Counted from the stretch's first letter, positions 28,024-36,939 are shown. The stretch is 64,000 nucleotides of DNA from Seohaeicola saemankumensis (GCF_020171285.1 NZ_JAIUZI010000015.1:62001-126000), one strand, 5' to 3'. Translations and numbers: made by a program. Notes: generated from the letters alone by a model not told the origin.

Positions 28024-28956
28024 ATGGCGATCAGATTTGACGGCCGCGTGGCCATTGTCACAGGCTCAGGAGTAGGCCTTGGCCGTAGCCACGCGTTGGG
28101 GCTGGCGGCGCGCGGGGCAAAGGTGGTGATCAACGACCTGGGCGTGTCGACGGACGGGCAGGGGCAGTCTTCGGACGCAGCCTTGTCCGTGGTCGAGGAA
28201 ATACGCGCTGTGGGCGGTGAGGCGATTGCGCATGGCGCCGATGTCTCGAACGAGGAACAGGTCGCGGACATGGTGGCCAAGACCATGGCCGAGTGGGGTC
28301 GAATCGACATTCTGGTCAACAACGCCGGCATCCTGCGCGACAAGACCTTCTCCAAAATCACGCTCGACGATTTCCGCAAAGTGGTCGACGTACACCTGAT
28401 GGGCAGCGCCAACTGTTGCCACGCGGTCTGGCCCATCATGCGCGAACAGAAATACGGGCGGATCGTGCTGACCTCATCGGCGTCGGGCCTTTACGGAAAC
28501 TTCGGTCAATCCAACTATGGTGCGGCCAAGGCCGCCATGATGGGGTTGATGAACGTTCTGCACCTCGAAGGTTCCCGCGACGACATCCGCGTCAATACGC
28601 TGGCTCCGACGGCGGCCACGCGCATGACCGAAAACCTGATGCCGCCAGAGGCGCTGGATCTGCTTGCTCCGGAGACGATTACACCGGGGCTGTTGTACCT
28701 GGTCAGCGAAGACGGTCCGTCGCGGACGATCCTGTGCGCCGGTGCGGGCTGTTTCGCGCAAACTAAGGTCTACGAGACCGAAGGCATCCTGCTGGAAGGT
28801 GCGGACAACACGCCCGAGGCCGTCGCGGCGAAATTCGATCAGGTCGGTGCGTCAGAGGGCCAGCGGGAACTGACCGACGCCTTTGCGCAGACCCGCAAGT
28901 ATGCGCGCAAAGCAGCCGATGCCATGGGGCTCAAGCTGCCTTGGGGCGAGAGCTGA
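28024..28956 (+). CDS. SDR family (3R)-hydroxyacyl-CoA dehydrogenase-like protein
   Basis: The 310-residue SDR resembles the dehydrogenase domain of peroxisomal multifunctional enzyme type 2. Seen are the cofactor motif TGSGVGLGRSHALG, a longer segment after the second strand (VINDLGVSTDGQGQSS), NNAGILRDKTF, and YGAAKAAMMG with Tyr and Lys. NDLGV and the 'ILRDK' segment are characteristic of that subgroup, which oxidises (3R)-hydroxyacyl-CoA. Paired with the MaoC hydratase at 21492 it could complete an (R)-specific beta-oxidation branch. The ATG at 28024 follows GGGAGCTGG. Confidence 0.9.
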   Translation: MAIRFDGRVAIVTGSGVGLGRSHALGLAARGAKVVINDLGVSTDGQGQSSDAALSVVEEIRAVGGEAIAHGADVSNEEQVADMVAKTMAEWGRIDILVNNAGILRDKTFSKITLDDFRKVVDVHLMGSANCCHAVWPIMREQKYGRIVLTSSASGLYGNFGQSNYGAAKAAMMGLMNVLHLEGSRDDIRVNTLAPTAATRMTENLMPPEALDLLAPETITPGLLYLVSEDGPSRTILCAGAGCFAQTKVYETEGILLEGADNTPEAVAAKFDQVGASEGQRELTDAFAQTRKYARKAADAMGLKLPWGES

Positions 28957-28989
28957 TGAGAAATCTGTACCAGAAGGTAAATTGCTGAC

Positions 28990-29640
28990 ATGGCTGAACT
29001 AATCGTCATTCGGCATGCACAGGCCTCGTTCGGGGCCGACAATTACGACCAGCTGAGCGAGCTCGGTCACCAACAGTCGGCACTGGTTGGTGAAGCCCTG
29101 AGTGCAGCGGGCTGGGTGCCGGACCGACTGGTGACCGGAACCCTGACACGGCAGCATGAAACGCTGTCCTCGATGGGGTTCTCGACGGCGCCAGAACAAC
29201 ATGAGGGCTGGAACGAATACGACTTTCACAATCTGCTGGCCAAGCGTTTTGACGATGACGTGCCGCATGACGTGCGAAAGGATCGAAAAACTCACTTCCG
29301 CACCCTGCGCGAGACGATCCACGAGTGGCAGGCGGGCGGTCTGGACGGGGCCGATGAGAGCTGGACAGATTTCACCGCGCGCATTGAAGCCGCGCGGCGG
29401 TTTTCCACGGATACAGATGCGCGCCGCGTGCTGGTCATCAGTTCGGGCGGGGTGATCGGACAGCTTGTCGCCGCGACCCTCGGTGCGCCCGCAAAGATGA
29501 TGATGGAGCTGAATCTGCAGGTCAAAAATACCTCGATCACCAAATTCATCTTTTCCGGTGACCGGTTTTTCCTGCATGAGTTCAATGCAACCCCGCATTT
29601 CGCACCCGCCGACTGCGCCGGTATGCTGACCTATAGTTGA
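28990..29640 (+). CDS. Histidine phosphatase family protein (second copy in the region)
   Basis: The 216-residue protein has the phosphohistidine motif as IVIRHAQASFGADNYDQLSELG (RHA in place of the usual RHG) and later VISSGGVIGQL, which lacks the usual His before GG. It is thus a divergent family member; the histidine acceptor is intact. It lies 33 bases after the SDR gene and 9 bases before an APH-family kinase gene. Operon placement next to a kinase suggests a phosphorylated intermediate, but the substrate cannot be read from sequence. Confidence 0.85.
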   Translation: MAELIVIRHAQASFGADNYDQLSELGHQQSALVGEALSAAGWVPDRLVTGTLTRQHETLSSMGFSTAPEQHEGWNEYDFHNLLAKRFDDDVPHDVRKDRKTHFRTLRETIHEWQAGGLDGADESWTDFTARIEAARRFSTDTDARRVLVISSGGVIGQLVAATLGAPAKMMMELNLQVKNTSITKFIFSGDRFFLHEFNATPHFAPADCAGMLTYS

Positions 29641-29649
29641 GGAGCCGAC

Positions 29650-30675
29650 ATGACCGATACTCAGACGCTCGATCTGGTTGCAGTGGATGCCTATCTGCAC
29701 AGAACTCTGCCCGACTACCAAGGGCCGCTCGAAGCGGAGAAGTTTGCCACTGGCCAGTCCAACCCGACATTTCTGCTGAAAACACCCACGCGGAATTACG
29801 TGCTGCGACGCAAGCCGCCGGGGATCTTGCTGAAATCAGCACATGCGGTGGATCGCGAGTACCGGGTCCAAAGCGCGCTGGCCGGCAGCAAGGTGCCGGT
29901 CGCCAAAATGTATGCGCTGTGCGAAGACGATGATGTTATCGGATCTGCGTTCTACATCATGGAGCACATGGACGGTCGCAACTTTGCAGACCCGACCATG
30001 AAGGGTGAGGACAATGCCACACGCACCGCGGTCATCGACGAGATGAACCGTGTGCTGGCGGAATTGCATATGGTCGATATCGAAGCAGTTGGTCTTTCGG
30101 ACTACGGCCCTCCGGGCAACTACTTTGAACGGCAGGTCGGGCGCTGGTCGAAACAGTACCGCGCCTCGGAAACTGAAACCGTTCCTGCGATGAACGAACT
30201 TATGGAACGTTTGGTCGCGTCCATTCCCGCCGACGATGGGCAGCGCACGCTGGTGCATGGCGACTACCGGATCGACAATATGATTTTTGCCAAGGACAGT
30301 CCTGATTGCCTTGCCATTCTGGACTGGGAGCTGTCCACAACCGGTCATCCGTATGCCGATCTTGCAGCGGTTATCATGCAGTGGCAAATGCCAGCGGGGG
30401 CCGAAGGACGTGGAATTGGCGGTTTGGACCGGACGTCGCTTGGTCTTCCCTCGGACGAGGAGTTCATCGCGAAATACTGCGAACGCCGTGGCATTGATCG
30501 GATCGACAATTTTGGATTCTACCTGTCGTTCTGTTTTTTCCGCATGGCCGGGATCATTCAGGGGGTTCTGAAACGTGCGCTGGACGGAAACGCGTCCAAT
30601 CCTGAACGGGCACTTCGGCTTGGCAAGCACGTTCCGCAATTCGCGGAGCGCGGGCTCCAGGCGCTGGACGGCTGA
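29650..30675 (+). CDS. APH-family phosphotransferase (ACAD10/ACAD11/LvaA-like)
   Basis: The 341-residue protein is an aminoglycoside-phosphotransferase-fold kinase. Motifs are FATGQSNPTFLLKT near the nucleotide loop, YVLRRKPPG with the ATP-binding Lys, the catalytic loop LVHGDYRIDNMIF and the metal-binding ILDWELSTTGHP. This subfamily is the kinase half of mammalian ACAD10/11 and bacterial LvaA, which phosphorylate hydroxyacyl-CoA before elimination of phosphate. An antibiotic-resistance role is unlikely. It is the last gene of the acyl-CoA dehydrogenase operon, which fits the hydroxyacyl-CoA role. Specific substrate is inference. Confidence 0.88.
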   Translation: MTDTQTLDLVAVDAYLHRTLPDYQGPLEAEKFATGQSNPTFLLKTPTRNYVLRRKPPGILLKSAHAVDREYRVQSALAGSKVPVAKMYALCEDDDVIGSAFYIMEHMDGRNFADPTMKGEDNATRTAVIDEMNRVLAELHMVDIEAVGLSDYGPPGNYFERQVGRWSKQYRASETETVPAMNELMERLVASIPADDGQRTLVHGDYRIDNMIFAKDSPDCLAILDWELSTTGHPYADLAAVIMQWQMPAGAEGRGIGGLDRTSLGLPSDEEFIAKYCERRGIDRIDNFGFYLSFCFFRMAGIIQGVLKRALDGNASNPERALRLGKHVPQFAERGLQALDG

Positions 30676-30692
30676 CGTAAGCGGGCGGGAAG

Positions 30693-31570
30693 ATATCAGT
30701 TCAAGACGCCAATCTGGATACGGAAATCGGCGACGTCACAGAGCGCGGCCTTGTGACAAATTTCGTGCGCGGTCTGGATTTTCTGAGCGTCCGCCTGACC
30801 GAAAATCACCTGACAAATATTGACGTTTCATCCCGTGCGGTGCTGCCGAAGTCCACAGTTTCGAGATTGAGCCTCATTTTGTATCGGCTTGAATACCTGG
30901 TCGTAGCCCCCCTTTAAACGGGCGCCTAACGGCTTAGCGCCATGTGTTCTTCAATTCGGGTCCGGGCCACCGGTGCGCATGCTGCCCTTGGTGGTGGCCG
31001 GAATTCGTCGCTCTCGTTTAACCATTTCTCCACCAATTCATCCACGTTGCCGTGCGTCAATCACGTTAGGATATCGTTTTAGCTATGCAGGTCGATGTGC
31101 CCGAGGCACATTTCGAGAATGTGGTCATCAGAGACCCCGACAGAGGAAAAATCGTCAGGAGAGCTCTGCAGGGTCGGAATCCGGGTACTGTTTTCAGAGG
31201 TTGTTGTAGCGGCTAAAGAGACTTGCGTCCAGGTTTGTACGGTGTTGCTGCTCCGGTGCTTTCGCTGAGCGGATCACGTGTTTTTGGGTTAAATGTCTGA
31301 GAGGCGTCCTTTCATTCCACCCTCGGGCAACTGGAAATAGAGTATCGACTTCGGCTCGCGGCTGCAGCACGTGCCCTAAACTTTCACTGGTGAGCCATGG
31401 CAATTTGCCTCTGCGACAGAATCACTCGAGCGACGCAGAACACGTTTTCGCCATGCAGAATTAGGGGGGCGATGATTGGGGCGCAGAGTGTCTGTGTCAT
31501 GACCCCAAATGGTATACCCAACCCGAGACTTGATTGTCGCTTCCTGTTGGATGAGCTCACTTTAAGCTGA
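30693..31570 (+). pseudogene. Decayed IclR-family regulator gene
   Basis: An uninterrupted frame without an ATG runs 30693-30917 and reads as an IclR winged-helix domain: FVRGLDFLSVR, LTNIDVSSRAVLPKSTVSRL and LYRLEYLVV correspond to the usual RGLxVL, L-x-x-x-(E)V-x-x-x-x-LP(K)STVSRL and LxxLGYL. It then hits TAA. In a shifted frame GLAPCVLQFGSG (about 30937) matches the following family segment YRLGPGVLxLG. Further fragments in other frames (LCRSMCP, LCRVGIRV) look like the effector domain, and the total of about 880 bases fits an intact IclR gene. The C-terminal limit is uncertain. The first codon is ATA, perhaps a lost ATG. Confidence 0.6.
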
Positions 31571-31872
31571 ACATTCTTTTACCATATTGATTTAACATCT
31601 ATGAATGTTGCTTTATGAAAAAATGTCTGCCAACCAGTGTGTTAAAGATTAAATATGACACTCGACAAGTTATTTCGATGCAAAAAATTTATGGCACCTC
31701 AGGTGGCACGTCGATCCGTTATCGTGATGTGGCTTCTTCTTGTAACGAACTGTTTTTTCAATTTTTCAAAGCTGCCCGGGAACGCTTGACTTTACCCACC
31801 GATATGCAACCCTTTGCGCAGACCTGGCATTCAAAAGCGACATCTACGTCGGGTTCAAAAGGGAGGAAAAAT
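31571..31872. other. Upstream region of the liv-type operon
   Basis: AT-richer than its surroundings. It contains an imperfect palindrome GGCACCT-C-AGGTGGC at 31693-31707 (one mismatch per arm), a candidate operator. An open frame runs through it into the binding-protein gene but the segment is not protein-like. Confidence 0.45.
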
Positions 31873-33111
31873 ATGCGTAACACCACCAGGCTCGGCCTGA
31901 GCACCGCGCTTGCACTGGTTATCGGTGCTTCGTCGGCATTTGCAGAGAACGTCAAGATCGCGTTCATCGACCCGCTCTCGGGTCCGTTTGCAAGCACCGG
32001 CACCAACGGTCTGCACCAGTACGAATTCGCAGCCGAGGAATTGGTCAACAAACAGGGCGGTGTCCTGGGCGGCGACAAATTCGAAATCGTGGCCTTTGAT
32101 AACAAGATCAGCCCGAAAGAGTCGCTGATCCAGCTTCAGGTCGCCATCGACCAGGGCATCCGCTATATCGCGCAGGGTAACTCCTCGGGTGTTGCGAACG
32201 CGCTGACCGAAGCAATCGACAAGCACAACAAGCGTAACCCGGATGACCGAGTTCTGTTTCTGAACTACTCGGCCGTCGACCCTGCGCTGACCAACGACAA
32301 GTGTAACTTCTGGCACTTCCGGTTCGATGCAAACGCCGACATCAAGATGGATGCCCTGACGGACATCATCGCCAAGGACGACGGCATCAAGAAGGTGTAC
32401 ATCATCGGTCAGGACTACAGCTTTGGTAAGGCGGTTGCCGCCGCAGCTGTGAAGTTCCTCGGTGAAAAACGTCCCGACATCGAAATCGTCGGCAATGAAT
32501 TGCACCCGATCGGCAAGGTGAAGGACTTTACCCCTTACGCCCGCAAGATCGTGTCCTCGGGCGCCGATGCGATGATCACCGGCAACTGGGGCGCAGATAT
32601 GGTTGGCCTGGGCAAGTCGGTTTTGGAAAACGGCTACACCGGTCCGATCTACACCTACTACGCCGCAGCTGACGGGATCACCGCAGCCTTTGGTGCTGCC
32701 GGTGACGGATCGCTGCGCTTGGTGTCCGAAGGCCAGCAGAACCCGCCGGCCTCGGAGCGTGCCGAGAACTACGTTAAAGCGTTCAAGGCCAAGTACCCGG
32801 ACGGCAACGTCAGCCAGTCGCGGATCACCAACGTGATCGAGATGCTGGCCAAGGCCATCAACGAAGCCGGTACGGCGACGGATGTGGTCAAGGTCGGCAT
32901 GGCGCTGGAAGGCATGGAGCATGACAGCCTTTGGGGCGGCAAAATCTTCATGCGTCCCCAGGATCACCAAGCAATTCAGGACGTCCATATCTTTGCGCAC
33001 ACCAAGGTCGAGTATGACTACGACAACTCGGGCTATGGTATGCTGACGGAAAGCACGGTTGAAATGGCTGCCATGGACAGCCCGACAACCTGCAAAATGA
33101 AGCGCCCCTGA
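31873..33111 (+). CDS. Branched-chain amino acid-type ABC transporter substrate-binding protein
   Basis: The 412-residue protein is a periplasmic type I binding protein of the LivJ/LivK family. It has a signal peptide (TRLGLSTALALVIGASSAFA then ENVKIAF), then IDPLSGPFASTGTNGLHQ and VYIIGQDYSFGKAVAAA. The ATG at 31873 follows GGGAGG. Members bind leucine-type amino acids but many bind amides, aromatic acids or urea; the ligand here is not evident. A stable hairpin follows the gene, then two permease and two ATPase genes, a full importer. Confidence 0.93.
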   Translation: MRNTTRLGLSTALALVIGASSAFAENVKIAFIDPLSGPFASTGTNGLHQYEFAAEELVNKQGGVLGGDKFEIVAFDNKISPKESLIQLQVAIDQGIRYIAQGNSSGVANALTEAIDKHNKRNPDDRVLFLNYSAVDPALTNDKCNFWHFRFDANADIKMDALTDIIAKDDGIKKVYIIGQDYSFGKAVAAAAVKFLGEKRPDIEIVGNELHPIGKVKDFTPYARKIVSSGADAMITGNWGADMVGLGKSVLENGYTGPIYTYYAAADGITAAFGAAGDGSLRLVSEGQQNPPASERAENYVKAFKAKYPDGNVSQSRITNVIEMLAKAINEAGTATDVVKVGMALEGMEHDSLWGGKIFMRPQDHQAIQDVHIFAHTKVEYDYDNSGYGMLTESTVEMAAMDSPTTCKMKRP

Positions 33112-33123
33112 TTACTGAAAATG

Positions 33124-33152
33124 CGCCCGCCCTGCGCTTAGCGGGGCGGGCG
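33124..33152 (+). terminator. Hairpin between binding-protein and permease genes
   Basis: CGCCCGCCC pairs with GGGCGGGCG over an 11-base loop. No T-run follows. It is likely a stabiliser or partial attenuator that gives more binding protein than membrane subunits. Confidence 0.65.
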
Positions 33153-33201
33153 TTCCTATTCAGGCAGGGCAAGAACAACAAATCTCAGGGGGGGAGAGGG
33201 C

Positions 33202-34158
33202 ATGGACCTCATTCTCGTCAACCTGATCGACGGACTTGTAACAGGACTTTTGCTGTTCATGCTGTCGGCTGGTCTGACTTTGATCTTTTCGATGATGGGT
33301 GTGCTGAACTTTGCGCATGCCAGCTTTTACATGCTGGGCGCATACTTTGCCTATCAAATCAGCCTGTTTCTGGGCTTCTGGGTCGGGTTGCTGGTCGCGC
33401 CGATCATCGTCGGCGTCGCCGGTGCCGGGGTGGAGCGCTATGGCTTGCGGCGCGTTCACCAGTATGGCCACGTGCCCGAGCTGATCTTTACTTTTGGACT
33501 GGCGTTGCTGATCGAAGAGGTGGTTCAGTTCATCTGGGGCAAGAGCCAGATGGCATACGAAATTCCCGAGGTCCTCGAATTCACGGCATTCGCAATCGCC
33601 GGAAACTCGATCCCCGCCTACAAAATCTTCATGATCTTCATGTCGGTGGCGATCTTTATAGTGTTGCTATACGTTCTGACGCGTACGCGCGTTGGCATGA
33701 TTATTCAGGCGGCGTTGTCCTATCCCAAGACTGTTGAGGCGCTTGGCCACAATGTTCCCCTCGTGTTTATGGGCGTCTTCGGTGTCGGCACAGCGCTGGC
33801 CGGGGTGGCAGGCGTTATCGCCGGGCCGGTGCTGGGCACGTTCCCGGGCATGGCGATCGTTCTTGGCTCAATCGTTTTCGTGACCATCGTCATCGGCGGT
33901 CTGGGTTCGCTTTGGGGCGCGCTGGTGGCGTCTCTTCTGATCGGCTGGATCACGACCTTTGCGAAATCCTACAATATCGAGATGGCCAACATCCTGACCG
34001 GGATCGGCATTTCGCCTCCCGAGAACATGAGCGAGTCGATGTTCCGGGATCTCTGGACGGTGACGTCGCCTCAGATCGCGGACATCCTGCCTTACATCCT
34101 GATGGTGCTGATCCTCGTGTTCCGGCCCTACGGACTTTTCGGAAAGCGTGACGCATGA
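33202..34158 (+). CDS. Branched-chain amino acid ABC transporter permease (LivH type)
   Basis: The 318-residue inner-membrane protein has about eight hydrophobic segments and starts with the family pattern LINLIDGLVTGLLLFMLSAGL-like, then GVLNFAHASFYMLGAY. The segment GLGSLWGALVASLLIGW is the conserved permease loop that contacts the ATPase. A GGGGGGAGAG site precedes it. Its last bases overlap livM (ATGA). Confidence 0.93.
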   Translation: MDLILVNLIDGLVTGLLLFMLSAGLTLIFSMMGVLNFAHASFYMLGAYFAYQISLFLGFWVGLLVAPIIVGVAGAGVERYGLRRVHQYGHVPELIFTFGLALLIEEVVQFIWGKSQMAYEIPEVLEFTAFAIAGNSIPAYKIFMIFMSVAIFIVLLYVLTRTRVGMIIQAALSYPKTVEALGHNVPLVFMGVFGVGTALAGVAGVIAGPVLGTFPGMAIVLGSIVFVTIVIGGLGSLWGALVASLLIGWITTFAKSYNIEMANILTGIGISPPENMSESMFRDLWTVTSPQIADILPYILMVLILVFRPYGLFGKRDA

Positions 34159-35444
34159 CGGATACTACTCAGAAAGCGGCGCTGTCGCGCCCTCCCATCA
34201 TCACACTGTCCAATGCCATGCCCTGGATCGTTGCCACGGTGTTTCTGGCCCTGATGCCGGTAATCTTTCCGTCAAACAGCGCCATCACCATCATGAACCA
34301 GATGGCCATCACCATCATCTTTGCACTGGCTTACAACATGTTGCTGGGGCAGGGCGGGATGCTGTCCTTTGGCCACGCGGTCTACATGGGCGTCGGCGGA
34401 TTTGTCTGCGTTCACGTAATGAACTACGTCGAAGATTTCGGCGTACCGCTTCCCCTGCCGGTCCTGCCTCTGTTCGGAGGTTTGTTCGGCATGGGACTGG
34501 CATTGATCGTCGGGTCGTTTTCGACACGCAAGGCGGGAACCGTATTTGCCATGATCTCGCTGGGTGTCGGCGAATTGATCGCTGCATGTTCGGTGATTAT
34601 CGTTGCCTTTTTCGGCGGTGAGGAAGGCATCAGCGGTGACCGAACCTATGGCTTGCCGGTGTTTGGAGTCGAGTTTCTGCAGCAGATCGACGTTTACTAC
34701 CTGATTGCGTTCTGGTTGCTGCTGTCGGCCTTGTTGATGTACCTGTTCTCTCGGACACCTATCGGCCGGATGGCCAATGCCGTGCGGGACAACCCGGAAC
34801 GAGCCGAATTTCTCGGGTACTCGGCTCGTTGGGTGCGGTTCTATTCTTTCGTGGCATCCGGCTTTTTCGCCGGTATCGCCGGTGGCTTGTTCGCGATCAA
34901 CTACGAGATCGTGACCGAGGAAAACCTGAACCTGGCGCAGTCCGGAACCATCCTGCTGATCACTTTCCTTGGTGGTGTCGGCTTTTTCTTTGGTCCGATT
35001 TTGGGGGCGATCCTCTTCACTCTTCTGCAGACCGTTCTCAGTCTGCAGACAGAACTTTGGGCGCTGTATCTTGGTGCATTGTTCGTGGTGACCGTGATGT
35101 TCTTCCCCGGTGGTCTCGCCGGGCTGATCATGATGCACACGATGCCGCTGAAATTCGGTAAGCTTGGAAGTCTTGTTGGCCCCTATCTGAAAACGCTCGT
35201 TCCCGGTGCCATCGGTATTCTTGGTCTCGCGGCCGCACTGGAGATCGTCTTCCACCTGCGCCATGCGGCTTTGGGTGACAGCGAGATGACGTTGTTCTGG
35301 ACCACGTTTGACAGCCACTCTGTGGCTCCGTTGGCAATCGCCGTGATCGCGGCAGTCGGTGGGTTCTGGCTGGCAAAACGCGCGGCGCCCGGCATGGCCG
35401 AGGCCTATCACGCCGCCAATACCCCGCGAGGAGGTTCCGTATGA
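34155..35444 (+). CDS. Branched-chain amino acid ABC transporter permease (LivM type) with C-terminal extension
   Basis: The 429-residue membrane protein carries the LivM core: NMLLGQGGMLSFGHAVYMGVGGF, RTPIGRMANAVRDNPERAEFLGY and the ATPase-contact loop FLGGVGFFFGPILGA. After the usual end (about residue 330) it has about 95 extra residues with two more likely membrane segments (LVPGAIGILGLAAALEIVF and LAIAVIAAVGGFWLA). The start overlaps the previous gene and the end overlaps the ATPase gene, so subunits are coupled. Confidence 0.92.
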   Translation: MTDTTQKAALSRPPIITLSNAMPWIVATVFLALMPVIFPSNSAITIMNQMAITIIFALAYNMLLGQGGMLSFGHAVYMGVGGFVCVHVMNYVEDFGVPLPLPVLPLFGGLFGMGLALIVGSFSTRKAGTVFAMISLGVGELIAACSVIIVAFFGGEEGISGDRTYGLPVFGVEFLQQIDVYYLIAFWLLLSALLMYLFSRTPIGRMANAVRDNPERAEFLGYSARWVRFYSFVASGFFAGIAGGLFAINYEIVTEENLNLAQSGTILLITFLGGVGFFFGPILGAILFTLLQTVLSLQTELWALYLGALFVVTVMFFPGGLAGLIMMHTMPLKFGKLGSLVGPYLKTLVPGAIGILGLAAALEIVFHLRHAALGDSEMTLFWTTFDSHSVAPLAIAVIAAVGGFWLAKRAAPGMAEAYHAANTPRGGSV

Positions 35445-36220
35445 ATTCGGCAACGACACAGGGCAAGGCAGCTCTGGAACTGGATGGTCTGCGCAAAAGC
35501 TTTGGCAAGACCGAAATCATCCGCGGGGTTGACCTGTCGATCGGCGACGGCGAACGCCATGCCATCATCGGTCCGAACGGGGCAGGCAAATCGACTCTGT
35601 TCAACCTGATCACGGGGCGCTTTCCGTCGACGTCGGGCAAAGTGCGTCTGAATGGTCAGGATCTTGCCGGATTGGCACCGTTCCAGATCAACCGTATGGG
35701 GCTGAGTCGGTCGTTCCAGATCACCAACATCTTTCCCAAGATGACCGTGTTCGAAAACGTCCGCTGTTCGCTGCTCTGGGCCCGCGGGTACAAGTACTCG
35801 TTCTGGCACATGGTCAGCCGGGCACCAGATCTGACCGAGGCGGCAGAGGCCATTCTGGAACAGATCAACCTGACCGAGCGGCGTGACTTACCAGCAGGCG
35901 TTTTGTCCTATGCGGAACAGCGCGCGCTGGAAATCGGGATCACCATGGCAGGTGGCGCAAATGTCATCATGCTGGATGAACCGACCGCAGGTATGAGCCA
36001 TTCCGAGACCGACTATATCGTCGATCTGATCCGCAAGGTGACCGAAGGCAAAACGTTGATCATGGTCGAACATGATATGGGCGTGGTGTTCGGTCTGGCC
36101 GACCGGATTTCGGTTCTGGTCTACGGTGAAATCATCGCAACCGGCCGCCCCGAAGAGGTGCGCGCAAACCCCAAAGTTCAGGAAGCCTATCTGGGCGCGG
36201 CACTGGAGGCAGAGCATTAA
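35441..36220 (+). CDS. Branched-chain amino acid ABC transporter ATP-binding protein (LivG type)
   Basis: The 259-residue ATPase has Walker A GPNGAGKST, a Q-loop region RSFQITNIFPKMTVFENV, the signature region LSYAEQRALEIGITMA (LSYAEQ, a common LivG variant of LSGGQ), Walker B VIMLDEPTAGMSH and the switch His in MVEHDM. It starts inside the end of the LivM-type gene (ATGA overlap). It pairs with the LivF-type ATPase encoded 2 bases downstream. Confidence 0.95.
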   Translation: MNSATTQGKAALELDGLRKSFGKTEIIRGVDLSIGDGERHAIIGPNGAGKSTLFNLITGRFPSTSGKVRLNGQDLAGLAPFQINRMGLSRSFQITNIFPKMTVFENVRCSLLWARGYKYSFWHMVSRAPDLTEAAEAILEQINLTERRDLPAGVLSYAEQRALEIGITMAGGANVIMLDEPTAGMSHSETDYIVDLIRKVTEGKTLIMVEHDMGVVFGLADRISVLVYGEIIATGRPEEVRANPKVQEAYLGAALEAEH

Positions 36221-36222
36221 TT

Positions 36223-36924
36223 ATGCTGGACGTAAACGATCTTCACGCCTTTTACGGCAAGTCGCATATCCTTCAGGGCGTCAACATCAACATTCAGGAA
36301 GGCGAGATCGTCGCCCTTCTGGGGCGAAACGGTGTGGGGAGATCCACAACGTGCAAGGCCATCATGGGCGAAGTGGAGCCGCAGGGTTCCGTCAAGTTCA
36401 AGGGGCAGGAAATCGCCGGCAAGAAAGCCTTTGAAATTGCCAATCTCGGGATCGGTTATGTGCCCGAGAACCGCGATATCTTTCCGGGGCTGACCACGCG
36501 GCAAAACCTGATCCTGGGTCTGAAGCCCGGCCAGAAGGACGGAACAGGGCGATGGTCGATGCAGAACATGTTCGACATGTTCGAAAACCTCGAAAGGCGG
36601 GCCGATGTCGAGGCCTCGGTGTTGTCGGGCGGCGAACAGCAGATGTTGACCATGTGCCGAACGCTGATGGGCGACCCGGATCTTGTCATGATCGACGAAC
36701 CGACCGAAGGCCTGTCCCCGCAGATGGTTCAGCGCGTGGCCGAGTTGCTGCAGGAAATCGCCAAGCGAGGGATCGCCACGCTGCTGGTGGAACAGAAGCT
36801 GTCGATTGCCATGGACATCGCCCACCGGGTCTATGTCATGGGCCACGGGCATGTCGTGTTCGAGGGCACGCCGGACGAGCTGCGCCAGCGCGACGACGTT
36901 CGCAAGGAATGGCTCGAAGTGTAA
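36223..36924 (+). CDS. Branched-chain amino acid ABC transporter ATP-binding protein (LivF type) with Arg in Walker A
   Basis: The 233-residue ATPase has the LivF layout: DLHAFYGKSHILQGVNI, signature LSGGEQQMLTMCRTLMGDP, Walker B LVMIDEPTEGLSP and the switch region LLVEQKLSIA. Walker A reads GRNGVGRST, so the P-loop Lys is Arg (codon AGA). This variant may reduce ATP binding or hydrolysis at one of the two sites, with the LivG-type subunit keeping a normal P-loop. It is the last gene of the importer operon. Confidence 0.94.
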   Translation: MLDVNDLHAFYGKSHILQGVNINIQEGEIVALLGRNGVGRSTTCKAIMGEVEPQGSVKFKGQEIAGKKAFEIANLGIGYVPENRDIFPGLTTRQNLILGLKPGQKDGTGRWSMQNMFDMFENLERRADVEASVLSGGEQQMLTMCRTLMGDPDLVMIDEPTEGLSPQMVQRVAELLQEIAKRGIATLLVEQKLSIAMDIAHRVYVMGHGHVVFEGTPDELRQRDDVRKEWLEV

Positions 36925-36939
36925 TAGCGTAGATGGCGA

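Noticed and set aside
29650-30675. Aminoglycoside resistance by the APH-fold gene
   Set aside because: The operon context with acyl-CoA enzymes and the ACAD10/11-like motifs point to a metabolic kinase.
31615-31872. N-terminal extension of the LivJ-type protein
   Set aside because: The extra 86 residues are not family-like and the signal peptide begins at the internal ATG with a GGGAGG site.
34272-35459. A 395-codon minus-strand open frame opposite the LivM-type gene
   Set aside because: The product is low-complexity (Gln, His, Lys, Asp) and lies exactly over a clear permease gene with coupled neighbours.
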